64,000 nt of DNA from Limiplasma sp045538465 (lineage in GTDB: Bacteria > Bacillota > Clostridia > Christensenellales > Aristaeellaceae): contig JAZSRK010000017.1 of assembly GCA_045538465.1 (NCBI GenBank), positions 21,036-85,035 of the forward strand. Direction: 5' to 3'. Shown here one piece after another: positions 25,487 to 33,952 of the stretch (position 1 is the stretch's first letter; each line of letters opens with the position of its first letter). Below the pieces are notes generated by a model, which made no database searches, was not told the DNA's origin, and was given only the letters and a program-made list of their open reading frames with translations. Position numbers and translations under genes: made by a program.

Positions 25487-26096
25487 GCAAGCTTCCTTTG
25501 TGACCAGTCTGGCGAAGTACCACGAAAATCCGCCCATCCAATTGCCTCAGCTGGCTGTAGTAGGCAAGAGCAATGTGGGCAAAAGTTCACTGATCAACTC
25601 CCTGTGCAATCGCCGCAAGCTTTGCAAAACCAGCGCTACTCCGGGAAAAACCCGTCTCATCAACGTGTTCCTCATCAATGAGGCTTTCCATTTGGTAGAC
25701 TTGCCAGGCTATGGCTTTGCCAAAGTAGATAAGGCGGAGAAACAGCGCTGGGGCGATATGATGGATACCTATTTTCAGGAAAGCAACTATCTGATGCATG
25801 TATTGCACCTGGTAGATATCCGTCACGAACCCACGCAGGATGATATCGCCATGAACAAGTATTTTCGCCAAATGGACATTCCCTTTACAGTGGTGGCTAC
25901 CAAAGCGGATAAGATCAGTCGCGGGGCCCGTATGAAGCACATCGCGCCGATTTGCCGTGCGCTGCTCGTACAGCCGTGGGAGGTCATTCCCTATTCCAGT
26001 GAAGATGGCTTCGGAAGGGATAAGGTGTTGGATCTGATCGACGATGTGCTTTACGGCGAAGAGCCAGAAGAGACGCGAGCTGCCCCGGAGGCATAA
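25476..26096 (+). CDS. engB: Ribosome-biogenesis GTPase EngB (YsxC)
   Basis: 206 residues from ATG 25476 (M-E-I-K-Q-A-S-F), just after GGAGGT inside the end of lonA. GTPase motifs: G1 G-K-S-N-V-G-K-S-S near 31-39, the conserved T-P-G-K-T-R switch, G3 D-L-P-G-Y-G-F-A near 75, and G4 T-K-A-D near 142. Acts in assembly of the large ribosomal subunit. The lonA-engB overlap is the typical Firmicute layout. The tail (E-E-P-E-E-T-R-A-A-P-E-A) is slightly longer than usual. Confidence 0.96.
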   Translation: MEIKQASFVTSLAKYHENPPIQLPQLAVVGKSNVGKSSLINSLCNRRKLCKTSATPGKTRLINVFLINEAFHLVDLPGYGFAKVDKAEKQRWGDMMDTYFQESNYLMHVLHLVDIRHEPTQDDIAMNKYFRQMDIPFTVVATKADKISRGARMKHIAPICRALLVQPWEVIPYSSEDGFGRDKVLDLIDDVLYGEEPEETRAAPEA

Positions 26097-26170
26097 CGAA
26101 AGACACCATTCGCTACAGCGCGCATAGCATGCAGTATCCTCCTGTTGATAACGCAGAAAGGAGCGAAAGC

Positions 26171-26497
26171 ATGCAGCAGCGTTACCTGTATATGAAACCG
26201 GCGCTACAGCCCAGCGAGGCTGTTCTGCTGCCGGCGCTTACCAGACGTAAATGGCCAGAACTGCCGGCAATGGAGCCGCTTCGTACCCCAATGTCCAATG
26301 GCTTTGTGCCTGTCAGCGGCGATTGGAACGGGCAAACCACAGCCCTGAGTACGCGGGTGCGCTCCGTGGGCAGCATGGCCGGTCGGGGCGTGCTTAGAGC
26401 AGTTGGTGCCATGGAAAACCCTTATGCAAGAAAAAGCACCAATGGTTTCAGAAGAAGAGCCGGACGGAGCACGTACACAGCTTGGTCGGGCCGATAA
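26171..26497 (+). CDS. Small basic hypothetical protein
   Basis: 108 residues, rich in Arg, Pro, Gly and Ser, ending R-R-A-G-R-S-T-Y-T-A-W-S-G-R. It has an acceptable ribosome site (AAAGGAGC, 7 bases before the ATG) and is followed directly by a terminator hairpin, both in favour of a real gene. I recognise no family, and the low-complexity, disordered look leaves doubt. It may be read with engB. An extended start at 26129 is possible but lacks a ribosome site. Confidence 0.45.
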   Translation: MQQRYLYMKPALQPSEAVLLPALTRRKWPELPAMEPLRTPMSNGFVPVSGDWNGQTTALSTRVRSVGSMAGRGVLRAVGAMENPYARKSTNGFRRRAGRSTYTAWSGR

Positions 26498-26504
26498 ACG
26501 AGTG

Positions 26505-26534
26505 CGGCGTCCTTCCCATCAGGGAGGGACGCCG
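26505..26534 (+). terminator. Terminator after the small basic protein gene
   Basis: CGGCGTCC and GGACGCCG with an inner CCC/GGG pair form a strong hairpin. The T-tract is weak. Confidence 0.6.
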
Positions 26535-26576
26535 TTGACTATCCAATAAAAGCCAACAGGAATATAGCGAAAGAAG

Positions 26577-26613
26577 GCTCCGTTGGCGGAGGGGATACCT
26601 TTGCCAACGGAGC
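26577..26613 (-). terminator. Terminator of the CAP-domain gene
   Basis: Perfect 11-bp stem (GCTCCGTTGGC and its complement) 36 bases beyond the minus-strand stop, followed on that strand by CTTCTTTC. Confidence 0.75.
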
Positions 26614-26649
26614 GATGGAAAAATAGCTTTGTTAATAGGAACGGCGAAC

Positions 26650-27468
26650 TTATCGAACGAATAATTGAGTCACATACACAAAGCCCTGTGCGTCGGTTAC
26701 CACACCAATGCCTACCTTCGTCCAGCTGGATGATAGAATGTTTTTTCTGTGGCCGTCGCTGCTCATAAAGGCGGCTTGCGATTTTTCTACCGTGGCATGG
26801 TGGGCGATGTTTTCACCAACAGCTTGAAAAGTGTAACCTAAGCTTTTTAGCATTTGGGAAGGAGAGCCGTAAGTAGGGGAGTTGTGAGCAAAATATCGGT
26901 TGGTCTTCATATCGCTGCTTTTGAGGCGGGCTATGGCGCACAATGCAGGATCCAGCGTTAAAGGAGCTTTTCCGTTTGCTTTTCGGTCTTGATTAAGCAA
27001 AAGAAATGCAATTTCCTCTTGCGTGCCTACATATCCCGTAGTATAATCTTCGTCTGTAGAGGGGGTAGGCGTTGCAACGATAGGTTTTTTGCTGGTTTCC
27101 GGCTGCGGGGTCGCAGTGGGATGAGGCGTAAACGAGATCGTTGGCTTAGGCGTCTGTGTTCTCTCGGGTATGAATGGCGGTGTTAGCGTCGGTTTTGCAG
27201 TCGGAGCGGCGGTGGCTATCGGCTCCTTTGTGGGCGTGGCTTCAAGCGGCTGCTGGGTGAGCACAGGCACCATGGTCGGCTCAGGTGTAAAGTGCGGCAC
27301 TTGTGTCAAAACCGGTCGGTCATCCACTGGTGTTGCAGATGCGAAGGGGTCAGCCTTACCGCTGTAGGGCGTGTGTGGAGTATGCCATGTAGCTTCTGCC
27401 TGTGCAGCAGTACTTGTGCCAAGCGCCACCGCCAAAAGAAGGGACAGCGTCTTCTGTTTCTTTTCCAT
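26650..27468 (-). CDS. Secreted CAP-domain (SCP/YkwD-like) protein with Pro/Thr-rich linker
   Basis: 272 residues from the ATG at 27468, which follows GGAGG (a longer frame upstream lacks a site). Signal peptide about 1-24 (A-A-Q-A-E), a P/T-rich disordered linker at about 30-145 with many T-P and P-T pairs, then the CAP domain: L-L-N-Q-D-R-K-A-N-G, L-x-x-x-A-R-L-K-S-S-D-M, Y-F-A-H-N-S-P-T-Y-G, V-G-E-N-I-A-H-H, G-H-R-K-N-I-L-S. Related to Bacillus YkwD and to SafA-associated CAP proteins of spores. Acts outside the cell; the precise substrate is unknown. It is isolated on the minus strand with its own terminator. Confidence 0.9.
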   Translation of the reverse strand: MEKKQKTLSLLLAVALGTSTAAQAEATWHTPHTPYSGKADPFASATPVDDRPVLTQVPHFTPEPTMVPVLTQQPLEATPTKEPIATAAPTAKPTLTPPFIPERTQTPKPTISFTPHPTATPQPETSKKPIVATPTPSTDEDYTTGYVGTQEEIAFLLLNQDRKANGKAPLTLDPALCAIARLKSSDMKTNRYFAHNSPTYGSPSQMLKSLGYTFQAVGENIAHHATVEKSQAAFMSSDGHRKNILSSSWTKVGIGVVTDAQGFVYVTQLFVR

Positions 27469-27624
27469 AGGAACCTCCGTATTCTTCAGAATGTGTGCTT
27501 CAAGCAATAAAATCGTAATATATTCGTAATATAATTACAACGATTTTACCAGCCGCATTCCAAGGTAATCTATCCCACGGTATCAAAGGACGTCGGTCCG
27601 CAATCATTAGAGGGGGAACACAAA

Positions 27625-28023
27625 ATGAATCTGGTAAAATGCCCAAGGTGCGACCTGAATTACATCCAGGAAACCGAAAAGCTGTGCAAGGTCTGTATGC
27701 GCGAAATGAAAGGCGAACAGGCTTCCGAAGAAATGGAACTCTGCTCTGTGTGCAACGCAGCGCCTGCATTGCCGGGTCATGATGTGTGCCTTGGCTGCCT
27801 GAAAGAAATGAATACCGGTAGTGCCGCCAGCGATCAGGATGAAGGCCGTGTAAACGAAAACACGCTGCCTGAACTGAATTCTGTCAGCACGATGGATGAG
27901 ATCATTCCTCAGATCCACGAAGATATTCCGGAAAATGAGTACGGTGATATTCAAAACGAACTGTCTCTGGAAGACATGATTGAAGAAGAAAATCAGGATG
28001 AGGAAGAGGAAGACGACGAATAA
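27625..28023 (+). CDS. Zinc-ribbon protein with acidic tail
   Basis: 132 residues. Four Cys-x-x-Cys knuckles (C6/C9, C21/C24, C40/C43, C55/C58) suggest two zinc ribbons in the first 60 residues. The rest is strongly acidic, ending in an E/D run. The first unit begins V-K-C-P-R-C-D-L-N-Y-I, a type seen in uncharacterised clostridial proteins. GAGGGGG ribosome site. Thirty bases before the phosphoesterase gene, so probably co-transcribed. No known function; it may bind nucleic acid or protein. Confidence 0.75.
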   Translation: MNLVKCPRCDLNYIQETEKLCKVCMREMKGEQASEEMELCSVCNAAPALPGHDVCLGCLKEMNTGSAASDQDEGRVNENTLPELNSVSTMDEIIPQIHEDIPENEYGDIQNELSLEDMIEEENQDEEEEDDE

Positions 28024-28053
28024 ACTTCCTTAGCGGGCGAAAGAGAGGGACGC

Positions 28054-28764
28054 ATGGCTGTATTTGCAATAGGCGATCTGCATTTGCCGGGGCATAGCGA
28101 AAAACCTATGGATGTGTTTGGCGCTCATTGGGAAAACCATTTTGCCACCATTTCACAGCATTGGCAGCAGATGATCGCTCCATCCGATGTGGTGCTCCTC
28201 CCCGGCGATACCAGCTGGGCAATGCAGCTGGCCGAGGTGCAGGACGATTTGCGTGCCATAGAGGCTTTGCCGGGTACCAAATTGTTTTTGCGCGGCAACC
28301 ACGATTATTGGTGGAATGCCATTGGCAAAGTGCGAAGCATGCTGGGGCCTAACAGTTATGCGCTGCAAAACGATGCTGTTGCTGTGAATGGGCAGGTGTT
28401 CTGCGGCACACGCGGGTGGATGTTTCCCACCCTTACACAGCCGCTGGGCGAACAGGATGAAAAAGTATTTCTGAGAGAATGCATGCGCCTGAGAATGTCT
28501 CTGGATCAGGCAGTCAAGCTGTCCGGTGGAGAACCGGTGGTGGTGATGATGCATTTTCCGCCCCTTTTTGCTGATAGCACCTCCACTGCCTTTACAGATA
28601 TTCTGGATGAGTATCCTGTGCAGCATGTTGTGTATGGACACTTGCATGGCCATGGTATCAAAGTAGCGTTTGAAGGGGAGCGAAAAGGCATCCTTTACCA
28701 CTTGGTATCTTGCGATGCATTGGGTTTCTGCCCTAAGCAGATAGTGGGCACTGATGAATGTTAA
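28054..28764 (+). CDS. Metallophosphoesterase (calcineurin-like)
   Basis: 236 residues. All family metal motifs are present: G-D-L-H-L (start), G-D-T-S-W near 52, R-G-N-H-D-Y-W-W near 83, M-M-H-F-P-P near 167, and Y-G-H-L-H-G-H near 195. It belongs to the YkuE/cyclic-phosphodiesterase-like serine/threonine phosphatase superfamily, and the true substrate cannot be read from the sequence. Cytoplasmic, no signal peptide. Its stop is followed by a 306-base gap that holds a possible structured RNA and the mraZ promoter. Confidence 0.85.
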   Translation: MAVFAIGDLHLPGHSEKPMDVFGAHWENHFATISQHWQQMIAPSDVVLLPGDTSWAMQLAEVQDDLRAIEALPGTKLFLRGNHDYWWNAIGKVRSMLGPNSYALQNDAVAVNGQVFCGTRGWMFPTLTQPLGEQDEKVFLRECMRLRMSLDQAVKLSGGEPVVVMMHFPPLFADSTSTAFTDILDEYPVQHVVYGHLHGHGIKVAFEGERKGILYHLVSCDALGFCPKQIVGTDEC

Positions 28765-28799
28765 CAAAATTATAAACAAAATATTAAGAAATTGTAACA

Positions 28800-28916
28800 A
28801 TTAAAACAAGAACACGCGTTCGAGCGATTGTTTCCAACCCTTTGTGACTACAAAGGTCAACTCCAATCAGATTTTTTAGGAGTAAGAACAGTCAAGAACG
28901 GGCGTTCTTGTTTTTT
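28800..28916 (+). ncRNA. Candidate structured RNA ending in an intrinsic terminator
   Basis: The gap 28765-29070 has no gene, but this part carries four hairpins in line: CGC/GCG at 28815-28826, CCTTTGT/ACAAAGG at 28839-28856 (perfect, 4-base loop), ACTCC/GGAGT at 28860-28883, and CAAGAAC/GTTCTTG at 28893-28910 followed by T6. CAAGAAC also occurs at 28808-28814, so the terminator arm could pair in two ways. It may be just the end of the phosphoesterase transcript, or a small RNA/leader. It matches no RNA family I know. Confidence 0.35.
28893..28916 (+). terminator. Intrinsic terminator upstream of the division cluster
   Basis: CAAGAAC, 4-base loop GGGC, GTTCTTG, then TTTTTT. Clean Rho-independent signal. 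Confidence 0.88.
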
Positions 28917-28973
28917 GTTGTTCAAAAAATGCCGAAGAGGTGTCTGAAGGCCTTGTGCCATAAGGGTTTGGGA

Positions 28974-29002
28974 TTGTCAACCATCCGTCGGTGTGCTATA
29001 AA
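28974..29002 (+). promoter_or_regulatory. Promoter of the mraZ (division/cell-wall) cluster
   Basis: TTGTCA (28974-28979), 17-base spacer, TATAAA (28997-29002). The leader contains a hairpin at 29018-29043 (TTGGC, CCCT, loop, AGGG, GCCAA) before the mraZ ribosome site GGGGAGG. Confidence 0.7.
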
Positions 29003-29070
29003 TGTGTCATGGAGTGGTTGGCAAGCCCTAAAAAGGGAGCCAAATAGTAACTTGGTGGGGAGGATGCGCG

Positions 29071-29601
29071 ATGGACGAGAATCAGCGAAATGCCGTAGCT
29101 GATGAGCCTGTACGGCAATTGCCGCGCTCCTTTACCTTCTTTGGCTGTTACGACCACTCCCTCGATAGCAAAGGGCGCCTCATCGTACCCAATGCATACC
29201 GCAAACCACTGGGCGAAACCTTTACCGTAAGTGTTACGCCGGATGGCGAGGGCATTGCACTCTACCCCGAAGGCGTATTCGATGAGCTGCTGGCCGATCT
29301 GTACCAGCTCAATCGTCTGGATGAATCCCTGCAAAAGTATCTGGCCTATTTGGGCAAGATGAGCTACCGCTATATGGAAGTGGACAGTCAGGGACGTATT
29401 TTGATCCCCGCTAAGCTTCGCCAAAGAATTTTGGGCGATGCCAAAGAACTGGAAGTTAGCGGTGCAATGGATCATGTGCGCATCGTAGATAGCGCCAAGG
29501 GCAGCGAAGAGGACGATTTCTTCGACCTCAACCGCAAAGATATTATTCGCAACGTTAGTAAACTTAAGTCTGAACAAATGGCACGGAAAGGAGATGCGTA
29601 A
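29071..29601 (+). CDS. mraZ: Transcriptional regulator MraZ
   Basis: 176 residues, longer than the usual 140-150 because of about 20 extra residues at each end. Two SpoVT-AbrB-like repeats: F-G-C-Y-D-H-S-L-D-S-K-G-R-L-I-V-P near 25-40 and M-E-V-D-S-Q-G-R-I-L-I-P near 102-113. It binds repeats in its own promoter and controls the dcw cluster. Unusually, the next gene is not rsmH (mraW) but an FtsL-like gene, whose ribosome site AAAGGAGAT lies within the end of mraZ. Confidence 0.93.
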   Translation: MDENQRNAVADEPVRQLPRSFTFFGCYDHSLDSKGRLIVPNAYRKPLGETFTVSVTPDGEGIALYPEGVFDELLADLYQLNRLDESLQKYLAYLGKMSYRYMEVDSQGRILIPAKLRQRILGDAKELEVSGAMDHVRIVDSAKGSEEDDFFDLNRKDIIRNVSKLKSEQMARKGDA

Positions 29602-29604
29602 GCG

Positions 29605-30246
29605 ATGACGAATGACTATCAATTTGTTTATGGTAGGTCTAATGCAGATAAGGTGGAAGGATTGGTACCCAATCCCTACCGCAGAATGACCGTCAGCGAT
29701 TCTGTCGATATGTCTGACAGCATTTGGGATAGCCGTACCGGCCGTCTGGTCTCTGATGCAACAGAAGAGCGCCGTCGCCGTCGAGTGCAGGGCATGACCA
29801 TTGAACTGAATCATCTGAACGAAAACGAAGCTCGCTGCTGTAAATGGGCGCAGTGGGGCGTGCTGGGCAAGCGCATCAATTTTTCTACCGCTATGGTCAT
29901 TTTGATGGCGCTGTTTGTACTGTTTGGCATGTTTACTTTGAGCCACCGTTCTTCTTTGGAAGATTGGAATGACAAGTACGAGATCGCTATGCGCGGCGTT
30001 TCGCAGGTTCGCGAGGAGAACGACGCCATTCAAGAACGAATCGATAACGCTAAGCGGGAAGAGGACATCACCTACAGGGCTGCCAATGAGCTGGGCATGA
30101 TTCGTGCGGGCGACGCCCACACCATTCCGCTTACTGCAGTGGATGCATATCCCCAGCAGGCTGTGCAGACCGGTTATACCGCCGAAGTGGTGGTTGATGG
30201 TTGGGGCGAAGAGGAAACTGTACCGTATACGGCGAAAGTTGATTGA
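29605..30246 (+). CDS. FtsL/DivIC-like septum protein
   Basis: 213 residues, bitopic: a basic cytoplasmic N-part (R-R-R-R-R near 57-61), one membrane segment (about 95-113, A-M-V-I-L-M-A-L-F-V-L-F-G), then an extracytoplasmic coiled-coil (about 118-165) and an acidic tail. Low sequence conservation is normal for FtsL/DivIC; the call rests on topology and position between mraZ and the class B PBP, where ftsL is always found. The N-terminal cytoplasmic part (about 90 residues) is longer than in typical FtsL. Expected to bridge FtsQ/DivIB and the PBP in the divisome. Confidence 0.7.
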   Translation: MTNDYQFVYGRSNADKVEGLVPNPYRRMTVSDSVDMSDSIWDSRTGRLVSDATEERRRRRVQGMTIELNHLNENEARCCKWAQWGVLGKRINFSTAMVILMALFVLFGMFTLSHRSSLEDWNDKYEIAMRGVSQVREENDAIQERIDNAKREEDITYRAANELGMIRAGDAHTIPLTAVDAYPQQAVQTGYTAEVVVDGWGEEETVPYTAKVD

Positions 30247-30337
30247 TTTGTAAAAAGACCACTGTTTTGGTCGGAAGTATCATAACCACAGGCTGAAAAG
30301 CATACAACCCATTATCAAGCATAATGGGGGAAGGTGT

Positions 30338-32458
30338 ATGCAAACTGAGCTACATGTGCGCAGAAGAATACTGGGGCTTTTGGTTTTGTTTGCCTTTGTA
30401 TTTTTGGTATTGTTTCTGCGCATCGCATATTTGACTACCTTTCGCTCTGCCGCGCTTACACAGCGCGGCATTCGTCAATGGACCCGAGAAGGCACCGTCT
30501 ATGCCAGACGTGGACGCATTTTGGATCGAAACGGCGAAACGCTGGTAATGAGTGCAACGGCGTACATCGTTAACGCTGACCCCAGAAAGATCGAAGATCC
30601 TGAGGCGTTTGCTGCACTGGTCGCTCCGGTGCTTTCCATCAGTGAAGAAACCGTGCTCAGCCGCATCAGCGACCGAACAAAAGCTTCTGTCACATTAAAA
30701 AGGCAAGTTTCTGCAGAAGTGGTGGATGTGCTGCGCAAGTTGCAGCTCAGCAGCGACGAGACGATAGCTGCACTGGCGAATGCAATATTGTTTGATGAGG
30801 ATGTTCGCAGAGTGTATCCTCGGGGTGCGTTTCTTGTGCAGGCACTTGGGTTGACCAACATCGACAACGTTGGTCAGTCGGGCATTGAGATGCAATACGA
30901 TCAGCTGCTCAGAGGCGTTGAGGGACGAATTCTCAGAACGGTGGACGGGCATAACAATACCGTATATGATAGCGGCAATCTCTACGTGGAGCCGCAGGAT
31001 GGCAACGACCTGAAGCTGACCATTGATGTCAACATTCAGGAGATCTGCGAAAAGGCGATGCGGGAATGCTATCAGGTAAACAAGGCGCAGGCCGTGCACG
31101 TTATCGCTATGGATCCCTATACCGGAGCAATATTGGCGATGTGCTCCAAACCGGATTACGACCCCAACGACCCGCCCCGCAACGAAGCGGATGCCTTGCA
31201 GCAGCTGATGCGTATTCGCCTCATCTGCGATGCCTACGAGCCCGGTTCCACGTTTAAGATCCTTACGGCAGCTGCAGCGCTGGATAGTGGTATCACAACC
31301 CCGGAGGAAGGATTCTATTGCTCCGGCAAGATCAAAGTGGATGGCGATACGATCCGCTGCTGGGGCAATCCCCACGAAAGCGAGAGCATGGCGCAGGCTT
31401 TGGAAAACAGCTGCAATCCGGTGTTTGTGGAACTGGCGCTGCGCATAGGGCCCGAACGATTCTACAGCTATATCCACGCCTTCGGTCTTGGTGTGAAAAC
31501 CAATGTTGACTTACAGGGGGAGGGAAGTGGTATACTGATACCGGTCAGATCTGTCAAGAATGTGGATCTGGCACGGATCGGTTTCGGGCAGAGCATTGCG
31601 GTCACACCGCTGCAGTTGCTTACAGCAGCCTGCTCCGTCATCAATGGCGGGCGGCTGATGCGCCCCTATCTTGTTGCGGAAGTGCTCACGCCGGAGGGGG
31701 AGGTTCTGCAAAGAACGCAACCCAAGGTGGTCGCCCACCCTATCAGCGAAGAAACCTCCATGACCATGCGGCTTCTTCTGGAAAATGTGGTCAGTGTGGG
31801 CGGTGCCAAAAATGCCCGGATAGACGGTTACCGCATCGGCGGAAAAACCGGCACGGCACAGGTTTACAAGGACGGGCGCATCGTTAGCAATGTTCACATC
31901 GGTTCCTTTCTGGGCTTTGCTCCGGCAGACGACCCGAAGATCGCCCTGTTGGTGATCGTAGACGAGGCAGATGTGCCGGTGGACTACGGCGGCACAACAG
32001 CAGCTCCCTTCGCTCGACAAATTCTTGCGGATGTGTTACCTTATTTAGGTGTCGAGAGCAATGCCGGAGAGACGGAACAAATCGTTCTGCCGGATGTGAA
32101 GGGGCAAGCGCTGTGGCAAGCAAGGCAACAGATGGAAGGCCTTGGCTTTACCGTGTTGACAGACGGCGGCGATGGCAGCGCACCCGTGACGGCGCAAATG
32201 CCGCGCGCAGGCGCATCTCTGGCGAAGGGCGGGCAATTGATGCTCTATACGCAACAGCAGCCGGAGGCGGAGACGTTGGTCTGCGTACCCGATCTGTATG
32301 GTCTTTCACTGGCTGAAGCTTCCGCAATGCTGCGGCGGCGGGGGCTGGAGATGGAATTGGACGGCAGCGGCTTCGCTGTTGAACAGGTTCCGGCAGCGGG
32401 CGAATTTGTTTCACCCGGAACGCTCGTAAAAGTAACATTTGTTTTCCCAAACCCATAA
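30338..32458 (+). CDS. Class B penicillin-binding protein with two PASTA domains (FtsI/SpoVD-like)
   Basis: 706 residues: membrane anchor (about 10-30), PBP dimerisation domain with R-G-R-I-L-D-R-N-G-E, transpeptidase with S-T-F-K (Ser near 304), S-C-N near 357 and K-T-G-T-A near 503, then two PASTA repeats (about 575-640 and 645-706). It crosslinks septal murein. The PASTA pair and position recall Bacillus PbpB/SpoVD; since only one such PBP is in this cluster, it may serve division, with sporulation served by it or a paralogue elsewhere. Followed by murE 16 bases later. Confidence 0.93.
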   Translation: MQTELHVRRRILGLLVLFAFVFLVLFLRIAYLTTFRSAALTQRGIRQWTREGTVYARRGRILDRNGETLVMSATAYIVNADPRKIEDPEAFAALVAPVLSISEETVLSRISDRTKASVTLKRQVSAEVVDVLRKLQLSSDETIAALANAILFDEDVRRVYPRGAFLVQALGLTNIDNVGQSGIEMQYDQLLRGVEGRILRTVDGHNNTVYDSGNLYVEPQDGNDLKLTIDVNIQEICEKAMRECYQVNKAQAVHVIAMDPYTGAILAMCSKPDYDPNDPPRNEADALQQLMRIRLICDAYEPGSTFKILTAAAALDSGITTPEEGFYCSGKIKVDGDTIRCWGNPHESESMAQALENSCNPVFVELALRIGPERFYSYIHAFGLGVKTNVDLQGEGSGILIPVRSVKNVDLARIGFGQSIAVTPLQLLTAACSVINGGRLMRPYLVAEVLTPEGEVLQRTQPKVVAHPISEETSMTMRLLLENVVSVGGAKNARIDGYRIGGKTGTAQVYKDGRIVSNVHIGSFLGFAPADDPKIALLVIVDEADVPVDYGGTTAAPFARQILADVLPYLGVESNAGETEQIVLPDVKGQALWQARQQMEGLGFTVLTDGGDGSAPVTAQMPRAGASLAKGGQLMLYTQQQPEAETLVCVPDLYGLSLAEASAMLRRRGLEMELDGSGFAVEQVPAAGEFVSPGTLVKVTFVFPNP

Positions 32459-32474
32459 GGATGGAGGAATACCA

Positions 32475-33932
32475 ATGCTGTTAAAGGATTTGCTGACAGA
32501 GGTACCGTGCATTGCGGAAACCACCGGAAATATGATGGTCGAGATCGATCACCTGATCACCGACAGCCGTGAACAAACTGTCAACGGTCTGTTCTTCTGC
32601 ATTCCCGGTGCACGGGTGGATGCCCACGATTTTGCACCGCAGGCAGTAGCGAATGGTTGCGTGGCTTTGGTGGTAGAACGCATTCTGCCCCTGCCTGTGC
32701 CGCAATTGCGGGTGGAAAATGTCCGTTCTGCAGTTGCTTATATAGCAGCAGCCTTCTTTGGTCACCCTGCACGCAGACTGCGCATGATCGGCATCAGCGG
32801 TACCAAGGGCAAAACCACTACCAGCTTCCTGCTGAAGGCGATCATGGAAAAAGCGGGCTATGCCACTGGTCTTATCGGCACCACCGGCAACATGATCGGC
32901 GAAAAACGCATCAAAAGCAACCTGACCACCCCCGATCCCATCGACCTGCATCGCTGCCTTAAGCAAATGGTGGATGAGGGCGTGGAGGTAGTGGTAATGG
33001 AAGTGAGCGCCCACGCGGTGGATATGCACCGCTTGGATGGTATTACCTACGAAGCTGCTTGCTACACCAACTTGTCGCAGGATCATCTGGATTATTTCGG
33101 TACGATGGAGAACTATTTCGAAACGAAGAAAAGTTTCTTCATGCACGGAGCAGTGCTCAACGCTGCTTTGAATGAGGATGACGAGACCAGCGACAGGATC
33201 ATCGACGACATCAGCATCCCGTACCTTACCTACGGTATCAGCTCGGAGGCCGATGTGTTTGCCCGTGATATCGAGATCACCGAAAATGGTGTTTCTTTCT
33301 CCATCCAGCTCAGGGGCGAGGAGGATATGGCTGTTAATATGCAGCTGACCGGCATGTTCAATGTGTATAACGCATTGGCTGCGGCTTCTCTTGCAATGAT
33401 TGTTGGTGTGCAGAATTGCGATATCAAGCTGGGTCTGGAAAGTCTCAAAAATGTACCCGGACGTGTAGAAATGCTGGATACCCGTACCCCCTATAAAGTG
33501 ATCCTTGATTATTCCCACTCCCCGGATGCGCTGGAAAACATTCTTTCCACCGTACGCACCTTCACTCGCAATCGGCTGATCGTGCTTTTCGGTTGCGGCG
33601 GCGACAGAGATCAGGGCAAGCGCCCCATTATGGGCGAGATCGCGGGACGGTTGGCTGATTATTCCATCCTTACCAGCGACAACCCCCGCACGGAAGACCC
33701 CATCGCCATTCTGGAAGCGATCGAGAACGGCGCCAAGGCAGTCGGCGGCAGCTATACGGTTATCGAAAACCGCCGTGAAGCCATCCGTTATGCCCTCAAC
33801 ATGGGTCGGGACGGCGATGTGATCATCCTCGCCGGTAAAGGGCATGAGACCTATCAGGAAATTATGGGCGTAAAGCGTCCCTTTGACGAGAAGATCGTCG
33901 TTAACGAATTGCTTGCGGAAATGCAAGCTTGA
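32475..33932 (+). CDS. murE: UDP-MurNAc-tripeptide synthetase (meso-DAP-adding)
   Basis: 485 residues from ATG 32475 after GGAGG; the frame also opens 36 bases earlier inside the PBP gene but without a site. ATP loop G-T-K-G-K-T-T near 109, H-x-x-H-M-x-R-L region around 185, and the amino-acid selector D-N-P-R near 403 (D-N-P-R-T-E-D-P), which in this family marks meso-diaminopimelate ligases rather than lysine ligases. It adds the third residue of the stem peptide. Confidence 0.96.
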   Translation: MLLKDLLTEVPCIAETTGNMMVEIDHLITDSREQTVNGLFFCIPGARVDAHDFAPQAVANGCVALVVERILPLPVPQLRVENVRSAVAYIAAAFFGHPARRLRMIGISGTKGKTTTSFLLKAIMEKAGYATGLIGTTGNMIGEKRIKSNLTTPDPIDLHRCLKQMVDEGVEVVVMEVSAHAVDMHRLDGITYEAACYTNLSQDHLDYFGTMENYFETKKSFFMHGAVLNAALNEDDETSDRIIDDISIPYLTYGISSEADVFARDIEITENGVSFSIQLRGEEDMAVNMQLTGMFNVYNALAAASLAMIVGVQNCDIKLGLESLKNVPGRVEMLDTRTPYKVILDYSHSPDALENILSTVRTFTRNRLIVLFGCGGDRDQGKRPIMGEIAGRLADYSILTSDNPRTEDPIAILEAIENGAKAVGGSYTVIENRREAIRYALNMGRDGDVIILAGKGHETYQEIMGVKRPFDEKIVVNELLAEMQA

Positions 33933-33952
33933 ACACGAAGGAGTGACTCGCC

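Noticed and set aside
29003..29070. MraZ-binding GTGG repeats in the mraZ leader
   Set aside because: GTGG occurs in GAGTGGTTGG and TTGGTGGGGAGG, but I do not see the regular 10-base spacing expected for an MraZ operator.
32439..32474. Longer N-terminus for MurE (and similarly for MurA, FtsW, LonA, FolD and EngB)
   Set aside because: The upstream starts lack ribosome sites and mostly lie in the preceding gene or its leader; the chosen starts follow GGAGG-type sites and match family N-termini.
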